A stretch of 64,000 nucleotides of DNA, taken from JBCBDX01 sp039815825 (GTDB lineage: Bacteria; Pseudomonadota; Alphaproteobacteria; Rhizobiales; Rhizobiaceae). The translations under genes and the position numbers were made by a program. Location of the stretch: NCBI GenBank assembly GCA_039815825.1, contig JBCBYO010000008.1:42032-106031 (forward strand), in the 5' to 3' direction. The notes under the pieces were generated by a model. That model was not told the origin of the DNA. It searched no databases and saw only the letters and a list, made by a program, of their open reading frames with translations. The stretch's first letter is position 1. Every line of letters begins with the position of its first letter. This document shows, piece by piece, positions 1 through 7,431 of the stretch.

Positions 1-36
1 TTTCAACAGCGTATTGTCGTTGAGGTGATCAAGTGA
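1..36 (+). CDS. 3' end of upstream gene, probably ccoH/fixH (partial)
   Basis: An open frame runs from the window edge to a TGA at 34-36 and overlaps the GTG start of the next gene by four bases (GTGA), the usual translational coupling inside a cco/fix operon. Only about 11 residues are visible (FQQRIVVEVIK), too few for a domain match. The name rests on position: in cbb3 oxidase maturation clusters ccoH normally precedes ccoI. Confidence 0.4.
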   Translation, partial: FQQRIVVEVIK

Positions 37-2156
37 CAGCGGCGTGTAGCGCATGTGCAGCTGCACCAGCAGCTCTGGAACTGGCGGACTCGACAGCCAG
101 CGTGCAGCTCTCTGTGCCGTCCATCCGTTGTGCCGCATGCATTGGCACAATTGAGGACCATTTCCGCCAAATGGCGGGCGTTCGCGAAGCCCGTGTGAAC
201 GCCACGCAAAAACGGGTCTACATCAAGTCTGATTTACCGGACGAAATGCTGGTCTCCGCACTCAGTGATATTGGCTACCAGGCTTTTCCACTCGATCAGG
301 CCGCGCTTTCCGGTGAAAAGGATCCCGTCGGCAAAGACCTGATTTTGCGCATGGGCGTTTCCGGCTTTGCCATGATGAATGTCATGCTGCTGTCGGTCGC
401 GGTTTGGTCCGGCGCGACTGATGCAACCAGGGACATGTTCCACCTCATCTCGGCAGCCATCGCTTTGCCGACCGTGATATTTTCAGGACGGCCCTTCTTC
501 GTTCACGCCATGCAAGCTTTGCGTGTCGGTCGCATGAACATGGACGTCCCGATCTCGCTGTCGATCATTTTGGCCGTCGGGATGTCGCTTTATGAATCGC
601 TCAACAGCGGTCCCCACGCTTATTTCGATGCCGCTCTGGCCCTCACCTTCTTCCTTCTGATCGGCCGCTATCTGGAACACCGGACGAAGTCCGCGGCCCA
701 TTCTGCTGCGGCAGAACTAGCTGCTCTAGAAGTCCATCGCGCAGACCGAAAAGTCGGCAGACGCTATGAGAATGTACCCGTCAGCGACTTGAGTGTTGGT
801 GACACAGTGCTGGTGGGCTCTGGCGTGCGGGTGCCTGCCGATGGCGCCCTGCTCTCTGGCGAAGCGCTGACTGACCGCTCTTTCCTGACCGGCGAGAGCG
901 ATCCGGTGAGCCATAGTCGGGACGATACGCTATGTGCCGGCGAGATTAATTTGGGCGCGCCATTTGAGCTAAAAATCGAAGCGGTCGGTGCCAACACCAG
1001 ACTGCGCCGGATCGCCGAACTAGTCGAGATGGCCGAAAATACGCGTAACAGCTACACCTCGCTCGCCGACAAAGCAGCGCGCTATTATGCGCCAGTCGTG
1101 CACATTCTCGCGGCTGCTTCCTTTACCGGATGGATGGTGGCGACCGGCGACTTGCGGATCTCCATTAACGTCGCAATTGCGGTGTTGATCATCACGTGCC
1201 CCTGTGCGCTGGGACTGGCGGTGCCAGCCGTCTCAACAGCCGCGATCAGTCGCCTCTACCATATGGGTTTTTTGGTGAAGTCGGGTACGGCTCTGGAACG
1301 TCTTGCAGAAGTGTCATCGGTCATTCTCGACAAAACAGGCACACTGACGGCCCCGGGTTTTTCGTTTGAGGCAGATGCGCTGAACGCCGAGCATAGCGCC
1401 ATCGCAAAAGCGCTGGCCCAGCAATCATCGCACCCTGTTTCAGTCGCTCTCGTCCAGCACCTTTCCGACGTTGAGCCCGCAACGATCACGGATGTACTTG
1501 AGGTGCCAGGCGCCGGGATTGAAGGAACGTGGGAAGGTCAACCTGTTAAACTCGGGCGTGGGTCTTGGCTTGGCAGCCCCGGAAGTGAACTGACCCTGAA
1601 AGTCGGTGAGAATGCGATTGCCCTGCCCTTTGCCGAGAAACTTTTACCCGGCACGCAAGACATGGTGCGCGGCTTGGCAAACAGAGGCCTGGAACCTGAA
1701 ATCTTGTCGGGTGACAATGCGAGAAAAACGGCAAGACTGGCCCAAAAACTCGGCATCACGCATTGGCACAGCAATGCTTCACCAGAAGAAAAGGCGCGCT
1801 TGGTTCAGGAATTGGCGGCACTACGCGGCACGTGCATGGTGGGCGACGGCATTAACGATACCGCCGCACTCGCCTACGCCGATGTATCCATCGCACCGGG
1901 CAAAGCATTGGATGCGACCCGCAACGCGGCCGACATCGTCATGATTGGCGATGCCCTAAAAGACGTGCCCACACTTGTGAGCGTGGCGCGCAAGAGCGTG
2001 CGACTATCTAAAGAGAATTTTGGCATCGCGATCGTTTACAATCTGATCGCGGTGCCCATTGCAATGGCAGGTTTTGCAACCCCCTTGTTGGCAGCGCTTG
2101 CTATGTCCACCTCATCGATTACTGTTCTGCTCAATGCGATGCGCGTGAGGACATGA
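33..2156 (+). CDS. ccoI: Cbb3 oxidase maturation copper-transporting P1B-type ATPase
   Basis: This 707-residue protein is a heavy-metal P-type ATPase of the FixI/CcoI/CtpA branch, which moves copper across the inner membrane for assembly of cbb3 oxidase. It has an N-terminal Cys-rich stretch (CSAC), an HMA domain with CAAC near residue 35, the CPC metal channel motif at about residue 389 (TCPCALGL), the phosphorylated aspartate in DKTGT at about residue 433, and the hinge GDGIND. The HMA plus two-gene context with ccoS separates it from ordinary CopA. The GTG start at 33 overlaps the stop of the gene before it. ccoS follows after one base, so the two are one transcript. Confidence 0.93.
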   Translation: MTAACSACAAAPAALELADSTASVQLSVPSIRCAACIGTIEDHFRQMAGVREARVNATQKRVYIKSDLPDEMLVSALSDIGYQAFPLDQAALSGEKDPVGKDLILRMGVSGFAMMNVMLLSVAVWSGATDATRDMFHLISAAIALPTVIFSGRPFFVHAMQALRVGRMNMDVPISLSIILAVGMSLYESLNSGPHAYFDAALALTFFLLIGRYLEHRTKSAAHSAAAELAALEVHRADRKVGRRYENVPVSDLSVGDTVLVGSGVRVPADGALLSGEALTDRSFLTGESDPVSHSRDDTLCAGEINLGAPFELKIEAVGANTRLRRIAELVEMAENTRNSYTSLADKAARYYAPVVHILAAASFTGWMVATGDLRISINVAIAVLIITCPCALGLAVPAVSTAAISRLYHMGFLVKSGTALERLAEVSSVILDKTGTLTAPGFSFEADALNAEHSAIAKALAQQSSHPVSVALVQHLSDVEPATITDVLEVPGAGIEGTWEGQPVKLGRGSWLGSPGSELTLKVGENAIALPFAEKLLPGTQDMVRGLANRGLEPEILSGDNARKTARLAQKLGITHWHSNASPEEKARLVQELAALRGTCMVGDGINDTAALAYADVSIAPGKALDATRNAADIVMIGDALKDVPTLVSVARKSVRLSKENFGIAIVYNLIAVPIAMAGFATPLLAALAMSTSSITVLLNAMRVRT

Positions 2157-2157
2157 C

Positions 2158-2316
2158 ATGAATGTTCTGGTTATTCTGATCCCTGTCTCGCTTACCCTTG
2201 GCTTCTTGGGTTTATTGGGTTTTTTATGGACTATCCGGGCTCAGCAGTATGATGATCCGGTCGGGCAAGCATCGCGCATATTACTTGATAACGAGCCCGA
2301 CGACGAAAAGATCTAA
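2158..2316 (+). CDS. ccoS: Cbb3-type oxidase assembly protein CcoS
   Basis: A 52-residue protein starts with ATG one base after the ccoI stop. It has a single hydrophobic segment (about residues 2-25) followed by IRAQQYDDP, the hallmark of CcoS, in which the membrane helix is followed by a short acidic tail and a conserved Q-x-D-D pattern. CcoS is needed for haem and copper cofactor insertion into cbb3 oxidase. Length and position after ccoI fit the family. The tail ends in an acidic run (DNEPDDEKI). Confidence 0.9.
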   Translation: MNVLVILIPVSLTLGFLGLLGFLWTIRAQQYDDPVGQASRILLDNEPDDEKI

Positions 2317-2337
2317 TTCAAGAACTACCCCCGGCGC

Positions 2338-4074
2338 TTATTCCATTGAAGGGTCAAAGGTGAAGTGACGTCCGCGGCCGTTTTCCTTACTCTTGTAAAG
2401 CGCTTTGTCGGCTTTGTTCAAAAGCGTGTCCACATCATCACCATGATCCGGCGCAAAGGCGGTACCAATGCTCGTGCCGATCTCGATGGTATGCGACAAA
2501 ATCTCAAACGGTGTTGTAACCGCCTTGATGATGTGTCCTGCAAGAGCTTCAGCATCTGAAATGTTTTCAATATGCAGTTGCAGAATGACAAATTCGTCAC
2601 CGCCCAAGCGCGCCACGGTATCTGCATGACGGATCGCCTTTTTCATCCGGTCAGCAACCGCCTTCAGCAGTTCGTCACCAACCTTGTGCCCAAAAGTGTC
2701 ATTGACGGGCTTGAACTTGTCGAGGTCTACATAGTGAACTGCCAGCTTCTGGCCGCGACCAACCGATGAGATAGCCTTTCTCAAACGGTCGAGGAACAGG
2801 AAGCGGTTTGGCAGACCGGTCAGCGCGTCATGGTGCGCCATATGCGCAATCGCCTCTTGGGTTTCCCGCCGCTCGGTGACATCAAGATAAGTGGTGATAA
2901 AACCTGATCCCGGGAGTGGCTCGCCGCGCACCTCAAGAGCATTGCCATTGGGGCGCTTGCGCTCATATTGGTGAGATTGCCTTTGCTCCGCCAGTGCCAT
3001 TTTTTTAGCGACGATCTCTTCGATTTCACCAGCGCCATATTCACCGCGCTGGGCATTAAAGCGGAACAACTCCTCCATTGTGGGCATCCGACCGTCAAAC
3101 ATTTCTTCCGGATAGTCTAGAAGACGCTTCAACTCGTCGTTGCACAAAACCATATTTAAGTGCCGGTCAAAAAGCGAAATACCGCCCGGAAAATTGTTCA
3201 ACAACGCTTCGAGTTGGCGCACTCGTTGACGTTGCTCAGTCGCATCCAGATAGGTGGTAACAAACCCACCACACTTCAACGGATGACCACGCACCTCCAA
3301 AACTGTCCCATCGGGTCGTTCGCGCTCATAGTGATGAGGCTCGCGGAGGTCGGCAAGAGCCATTTTGTCAGCAACGATTTTCTCCTGGTCACCATCACCA
3401 TATTCACCGCGGCCTGCATTAAAGCGGAACAAGTCTTCCATGCTCGGCATGCCATCAGCAAAAAGCTCTTCGGGATAGTCAAGAAGTCGTTTGAGCTCAT
3501 CATTACACAAAGTCATGTTGAGATGGCGGTCAAACAGTGCGATCCCGCCGGGAAAGTTGACGAGTAATGCTTCCAGCTGCCGCACTCTGCGACGCTGATC
3601 AGTCACATCGAGATAAGTGGTTACAAAGCCACCCCCATCAAGCGGCTGGCCACGAACCTCAAGAACCGTGCCATTGGGTCGCTCGCGGTCGTAACGATGC
3701 GCCAGCCGTTTTTTGGCAAGTGCCATTTTATCGGCAACGACCTTTTCAATGTCCACGGCGCCATACTCGCCGCGTCCTGCATTGAAGCGAAACAAGTCTT
3801 CCATGCTAGGCATGCCATTGGCAAAAAGAGTTTCAGGATAGCCGAGCAACCGTTTCAGACCGTCGTTGCAAAAAACCAATCGCAACTGATCATCAAATAA
3901 AGCAATCCCCCCTGGAAAATGTTCGCGCAGCGCATTGAGCCAACCAACTTGTTCAAGGATCTGTTCCGTCGCGTGCGCATTCATACGATCGAGTTTTGAA
4001 AGTGGTGATTGAGCGGCGGACGCAGTTACTGCGCCCTCGCTTGGCAGCGCCAAGCTGGCAGAATTATTGGCCAT
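2338..4074 (-). CDS. Diguanylate cyclase with three tandem PAS domains
   Basis: The 578-residue protein makes cyclic di-GMP. Three PAS units of the PAS_7 type start near residues 53, 174 and 295, each opening with FPGGI(A/S)LFD and closing with a TTYLD(V/A)T(D/E) segment. A GGDEF domain follows from about residue 420 (DALTGLPNR). The active-site GGDEF is intact near residue 490, and an RxxD inhibitory site (RHAD) sits five residues before it, so product inhibition is likely. There is no EAL domain and no membrane segment, so it is expected to be cytoplasmic. It is convergent with ccoS. The signal sensed by the PAS units cannot be told from sequence. Confidence 0.93.
   Translation of the reverse strand: MANNSASLALPSEGAVTASAAQSPLSKLDRMNAHATEQILEQVGWLNALREHFPGGIALFDDQLRLVFCNDGLKRLLGYPETLFANGMPSMEDLFRFNAGRGEYGAVDIEKVVADKMALAKKRLAHRYDRERPNGTVLEVRGQPLDGGGFVTTYLDVTDQRRRVRQLEALLVNFPGGIALFDRHLNMTLCNDELKRLLDYPEELFADGMPSMEDLFRFNAGRGEYGDGDQEKIVADKMALADLREPHHYERERPDGTVLEVRGHPLKCGGFVTTYLDATEQRQRVRQLEALLNNFPGGISLFDRHLNMVLCNDELKRLLDYPEEMFDGRMPTMEELFRFNAQRGEYGAGEIEEIVAKKMALAEQRQSHQYERKRPNGNALEVRGEPLPGSGFITTYLDVTERRETQEAIAHMAHHDALTGLPNRFLFLDRLRKAISSVGRGQKLAVHYVDLDKFKPVNDTFGHKVGDELLKAVADRMKKAIRHADTVARLGGDEFVILQLHIENISDAEALAGHIIKAVTTPFEILSHTIEIGTSIGTAFAPDHGDDVDTLLNKADKALYKSKENGRGRHFTFDPSME
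2830..3918 (-). repeat. Three in-frame tandem PAS units, period 363 bp
   Basis: The codons for FPGGI(A/S)LFD begin at 3918, 3555 and 3192 on the minus strand, exactly 363 bp (121 codons) apart each time. The units are nearly identical in protein sequence, including the PSMEDLFRFNA and VVADKMALA segments, which points to duplication inside the gene rather than recruitment of separate PAS domains. Confidence 0.85.
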
Positions 4075-4265
4075 CTAAGTTTCCTGATTTTGCCTCGGCG
4101 AACAATCGGGAACACTTCTGGCCGGTCACGCAACAAGAGACTGGCCCCATTCAAAAAGGGCTAAGCAGGCTCCGACTTTGCAAACGGCTTAAAAATTGAC
4201 AACCTGTCCGACCTTACAGCCTCATGCTGCGCAGACAGGCGATCCCGCGTTACCTAAGGTTAGAG

Positions 4266-4532
4266 CTAACGGCTTAAACAAGCGTAAACCCTGCAACATT
4301 TAGGCAAAATTGAATATCGGGCCCGGAATAATAGCACCTTGGCACAGGTAAGAACCCTCTTTTCAATGCGAGCGCTGTCGGAGTTTAATACGTCATGCGC
4401 AGCTAGGATCGCCTGCGCTACTTCACCAATGCTTGTCTGTGAGTTTTGGGACTTGTCACGTAGCCGTTTGTAGGCCTCTTGTTCACCTATGCCGCGGCTC
4501 TTACGTTTTCCGGGTTTCTGTCTCATCTCCAA
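4266..4532 (-). pseudogene. ANTAR-domain regulator remnant
   Basis: The frame encodes 88 residues from a TTG at 4532 or an ATG at 4526. The middle part, GIGEQEAYKRLRDKSQN followed by IGEVAQAIL, matches the second and third helices of ANTAR RNA-binding domains (NasT, AmiR). The first ANTAR helix (the AKGxLM segment) and any receiver domain are missing: the residues before the match are basic and unrelated, and so is the tail after AHDVLN. This reads as a decayed gene fragment. A short functional protein cannot be excluded. It lies at the edge of the accessory island. Confidence 0.5.
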
Positions 4533-4906
4533 TCCTTGGTGGTTACGTTGCGCCAGAAACCCCCTCCTATCAAATCGACCTAAACTGCCCCGTTGGCGCT
4601 AACGTCACATACGCCCGGAACCACATGCAGAGGCTGAGGAGTTGCATCCGATGCCATATGTTCGCACGCGGCGGTAAGATCAGCCGTTCTTCGGCAGCTT
4701 AAATCAATCTTGGGTAACTCCATGACATGCGCAGCGGGTTATGCTGAACGGGAGAGCGTAAGCTGTAATAAGAGCAAGACCGTTGGGTATAGGATTAGCC
4801 AACCGAGGCATCACATAACCGTTTCAGAAACGAGTGTTGCAGAACGCATAGATTGCCTTGATAACGGCAACCTAGGCTGTCTGCTGAAAGCTGCTTGGAG
4901 AGATGG
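4533..4906. other. Non-coding stretch before the peptide-modification operon
   Basis: No gene with recognisable domains is seen. A 64-codon frame from ATG 4722 ends at 4916 over the next start, but its sequence resembles nothing known and lacks a ribosome site. Base composition is more AT-rich than the flanking core genes. Any promoter for the pqqD-like operon should lie here, but no convincing -35/-10 pair was identified. The interval 4075-4265 is likewise empty. Confidence 0.5.
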
Positions 4907-5188
4907 ATGGATTTGACCAAACTAAGCTTACGGTTCAACCCAACAGCATCGTATCGCAGCTTGGGTGACGCCGGCATAATCCTTATGGCAGATAGCGGTC
5001 AGCTATACTCCACAAATGCCAGCGGTGCGGTTTTTTTGGATGAGCTCCAGAAGGGACGCTCTACCGAACAAGCAGTTGTTTCAGTGCTGGATCAATTTGA
5101 CGTCGAACAAGCGCGGCTTGAAGAAGATTTGACGGAGCTGGTCGAATATCTGCTCAAAGAGAACGTTCTTGCAGAGGTCACGGTTTGA
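4907..5188 (+). CDS. PqqD-family RiPP recognition (leader-binding) protein
   Basis: The 93-residue protein has the PqqD/RRE layout: short N-terminal beta strands (LTKLSLRFNPTASYRSLGD, GIILMADSGQLYSTNASGA) followed by helices with the typical pattern FLDEL..GRSTEQAVVSVLDQFDVE and a C-terminal helix ending in LLKENVL. PqqD-like proteins bind the leader of a precursor peptide and present it to modifying enzymes; in lasso loci this is protein B1. ATG 4907 is preferred over the in-frame TTG at 4895 because a GGAGAG ribosome site lies a few bases upstream. Its stop overlaps the start of the B2-like gene, so the two are coupled. Confidence 0.82.
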   Translation: MDLTKLSLRFNPTASYRSLGDAGIILMADSGQLYSTNASGAVFLDELQKGRSTEQAVVSVLDQFDVEQARLEEDLTELVEYLLKENVLAEVTV

Positions 5189-5601
5189 ATCTCACGAGCA
5201 ATCGAAACGGTTTAACCCTTTTGCAGAAGTTTACCATTTGGACTGCCGCACGTTATTTGCCTATTTGGGTGATCGGGCGTGATTTCGAACGTGTTTTGAG
5301 TTTTTTTGCGGTGCCGCCAAACAATGTCTTTAAGGGATCGGACCCCAAAATCCTCTGTGACTATGTTGTTTCGTCCACAAAGAAGCCTTGGTTCATGCGC
5401 GATCGAAGATGTCTTCGGCAAGGATTGCTCGCCATGAGGTTCTTGCGGAAGGCAGGATGCAGCCCTGTTCTCCGGTTTGGAATTGATACCGGTTCGTTAT
5501 CAGCTGAGCGACTTTCGGCCCACTGTTGGGTAGAAATGGATGGGGACCCGATCATGAACACACAGATGGACGACATGATCGTCATCTATGAAGCTCAATA
5601 A
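5185..5601 (+). CDS. Lasso-peptide B2-like leader protease (transglutaminase-like fold)
   Basis: This 138-residue protein matches the lasso biosynthesis B2 family, cysteine proteases that cut the leader from a precursor. The catalytic Cys is in RRCLRQGLLAMRFLRKAG near residue 74, the His in LSAHCWVEMDG near residue 112, and an acidic residue follows in the NTQMDDM segment. The length is normal for the family. It starts with TTG at 5185, overlapping the pqqD-like stop (TTTGA); no other start upstream of the conserved part is available. It lies between the leader-binding protein and the kinase-like gene with overlaps on both sides, a tight operon. A typical partner, the asparagine-synthetase-like cyclase, is not in the window. 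Confidence 0.85.
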   Translation: MNLTSNRNGLTLLQKFTIWTAARYLPIWVIGRDFERVLSFFAVPPNNVFKGSDPKILCDYVVSSTKKPWFMRDRRCLRQGLLAMRFLRKAGCSPVLRFGIDTGSLSAERLSAHCWVEMDGDPIMNTQMDDMIVIYEAQ

Positions 5602-6607
5602 GTGCTCCATGTCGACGACGCCAAGCCTCTTCGATATTGAGACCGCGACACTCAGTGTCAGCGGATTTTCAAAAGAACCCACTGTTATAGAGCGGCTACT
5701 CGGTCCCCGGCGGGTGACTGTCGAAAGATCCGACCAGCCAGTAGTGGAGATCAGGTTTTGTGAGCCAAAAGAGATCGCAGGTTCAAGAACTGCTCAGTTC
5801 GAGATCCCTATCATCGATGGCCCTAACCTACTGGTTTTTGATAGAACGCCGGATAGGCTTGTTGTCGGCATTGATGAAAGCCTGGTATTGGAACTCCACC
5901 AAAACGGGTTATCTAAATTGTTCGTAGAACCGGACCGGCTTGCGTTTGACGACGATGTTTCCGACCTCATTATTTTTGGTTTAGACAACGCTCTCGCCAT
6001 GACCAGGCAAAGCCTATTTCATGCAGCGTGTTTGGTTTCGCCGGACCAACAATCAAGCATTTTGTTGCACGCCCCAAGTGGAACTGGAAAAACAACCACT
6101 GCATTTGCTCTTGTATCGATAGGTTACAAAATCGCCGGTGATGACGCCACGGCTGTTCGATATGAAGCCAAATCTGAGAGGATGCTCGCCTGGGGAATCC
6201 CAAGGGCTCCGAAAGTCCACCAATACACGGTCAACACGCTGCCTTTCTTAGCTCCGTTTTTTGATCCGACAGCAGCTGATCGAAACGGAGAGCAGTTTTT
6301 GGATCGACAAGCATTGGTGAAGGCAGACATATTTCATGAAGCGCGCAGCCTGCCTGTCAGCGCTGTCATTTCACTATCGCGAAACGGTAACAGTGCTGCG
6401 AGCATCGAACGCGTGGAACCGCTCGACGCCTTACAAGACTTGCTCGATGACAATATCTCTGCGTTCGGCGGCAAGCTAATGCCAAACGACGATCTTAAGC
6501 TCACAAATTACAGCGCCTTGGCCAAATGTGCATCGGGATATCGCGCTAACTTAAGTGAAGCGCCAGAGCCGATGGCTAATATGATAGCTGAAACACTAGG
6601 CGCCTGA
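5588..6607 (+). CDS. HPr-kinase-like P-loop protein of a RiPP locus
   Basis: The 339-residue protein carries a Walker A loop (APSGTGKTTT, about residues 162-171) followed by GYKIAGDDATAV, the acidic-pair motif of HPr(Ser) kinase/phosphorylase proteins. The N-terminal 130 residues are unlike classic HprK. HprK-related proteins are known from peptide loci; some lasso clusters encode one that phosphorylates the precursor. The start at ATG 5588 overlaps the B2-like gene by 14 bp; ATG 5609 (MSTTPSLFD) is an alternative. No HPr or PTS genes are near, so sugar-PTS control is unlikely. It ends ten bases before the convergent acyl-carrier-protein gene. Confidence 0.78.
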   Translation: MKLNKCSMSTTPSLFDIETATLSVSGFSKEPTVIERLLGPRRVTVERSDQPVVEIRFCEPKEIAGSRTAQFEIPIIDGPNLLVFDRTPDRLVVGIDESLVLELHQNGLSKLFVEPDRLAFDDDVSDLIIFGLDNALAMTRQSLFHAACLVSPDQQSSILLHAPSGTGKTTTAFALVSIGYKIAGDDATAVRYEAKSERMLAWGIPRAPKVHQYTVNTLPFLAPFFDPTAADRNGEQFLDRQALVKADIFHEARSLPVSAVISLSRNGNSAASIERVEPLDALQDLLDDNISAFGGKLMPNDDLKLTNYSALAKCASGYRANLSEAPEPMANMIAETLGA

Positions 6608-6617
6608 GAGCTTGCCC

Positions 6618-6851
6618 TCAGCACCCCGCGCTCTTTTGTAACAACGCTTGGATGCCTGCGATTGAGGTGATATCAATAATCTCATCAGTGTTGAGTGATC
6701 GACCCAACTCGGCCTCAATTGCCATAACGATGTTGATGTGTGCGACGCTGTCCCAAAGCGGAAGAGTTTCGGCATCATCTTCGCTGGTGATTTCGCTCGC
6801 CGAATATCCCGTTGCTTCGCTGACGAGCGCTATTGCGCGGTCACTATTCAT
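6618..6851 (-). CDS. Acyl carrier protein
   Basis: A 77-residue protein with the helical acyl-carrier pattern and a phosphopantetheine attachment serine in LWDSVAHINIVMAIE (Asp-Ser motif). The following helix (ELGRSLNTDEIIDITSIAGIQALL) also fits. It is not the fatty acid AcpP, which has DSLDTVE. The start is ATG 6851, inside the 3' end of the GNAT gene (the GTG at 6854 is possible). It is the last gene of a three-gene minus-strand operon with a GNAT and an AMP-forming ligase, suggesting the ligase charges this carrier. Confidence 0.85.
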   Translation of the reverse strand: MNSDRAIALVSEATGYSASEITSEDDAETLPLWDSVAHINIVMAIEAELGRSLNTDEIIDITSIAGIQALLQKSAGC

Positions 6852-7431
6852 CACCCGTCCATTCAGCGATTTTTCTCTTCAACTGGTCATCGCGCAGCGA
6901 AAACATAAAATAGTCTGCAGGCCGTTCATTTATCTCGTCATAAGCCGCACTGTACTTGACGCCTACATTCTCGAAACCAAGCTTCTTGTAGTTCAAAATT
7001 GATGCAAAGTTACGGCTGTGGACGTCACAGGCAAACTGCGTGACGCCAACCGTTGCCTGATAAAGCGGAATGAGCGATTTCCGTACTTCTATGACAGCAT
7101 TTTCTCCCCACCAATCGCGGTCGTAGATGGCAACAAACATGGTGGCGGTATTGTGCTTGATAACTCTGATTGTATGAAGCCCTATCGACTTACCGCTCTC
7201 ACGCACAACAATCGCGTGATTGAGCCTTTTGGGAATCTTCTTCCGCTTGGAAGCAATAACGGATTTGAGAAAGCTCCTGGGCTTGCGCCGGTGCGACAAC
7301 AATGCGCGTAGCTCATCATCAGCATCAATGATCGCCTCTTGCTTCATTGTGCCCCAGCGGCCCAGAGGCACCAATTCGAATCGTTCGGTCAATATCGGTT
7401 TCGTTAGATCTGGGCTTTGAGGAACAGTCAT
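6844..7431 (-). CDS. GNAT-family N-acetyltransferase (RimJ/RimL-like)
   Basis: The 195-residue protein begins with LTERFELVPL, as in RimJ/RimL-type acetyltransferases, and has the C-terminal GNAT pattern DVHSRNFASILNYKKLGFEN, in which N-x-x-S-x-x-L-x-K-x-G-F lines the acyl-CoA site. The start ATG overlaps the ligase stop (ATGA), and its own 3' end overlaps the carrier-protein start, so all three are translationally coupled. The acyl donor could be CoA or the neighbouring carrier protein. The acceptor is unknown; a modified peptide or sugar is plausible from context. Confidence 0.8.
   Translation of the reverse strand: MTVPQSPDLTKPILTERFELVPLGRWGTMKQEAIIDADDELRALLSHRRKPRSFLKSVIASKRKKIPKRLNHAIVVRESGKSIGLHTIRVIKHNTATMFVAIYDRDWWGENAVIEVRKSLIPLYQATVGVTQFACDVHSRNFASILNYKKLGFENVGVKYSAAYDEINERPADYFMFSLRDDQLKRKIAEWTGDE

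Noticed and set aside
4722..4916. 64-codon frame just before the pqqD-like gene, considered as a second precursor peptide
   Set aside because: No leader motif, no ribosome site, several Cys/Trp in no recognisable pattern; overlaps the next start.
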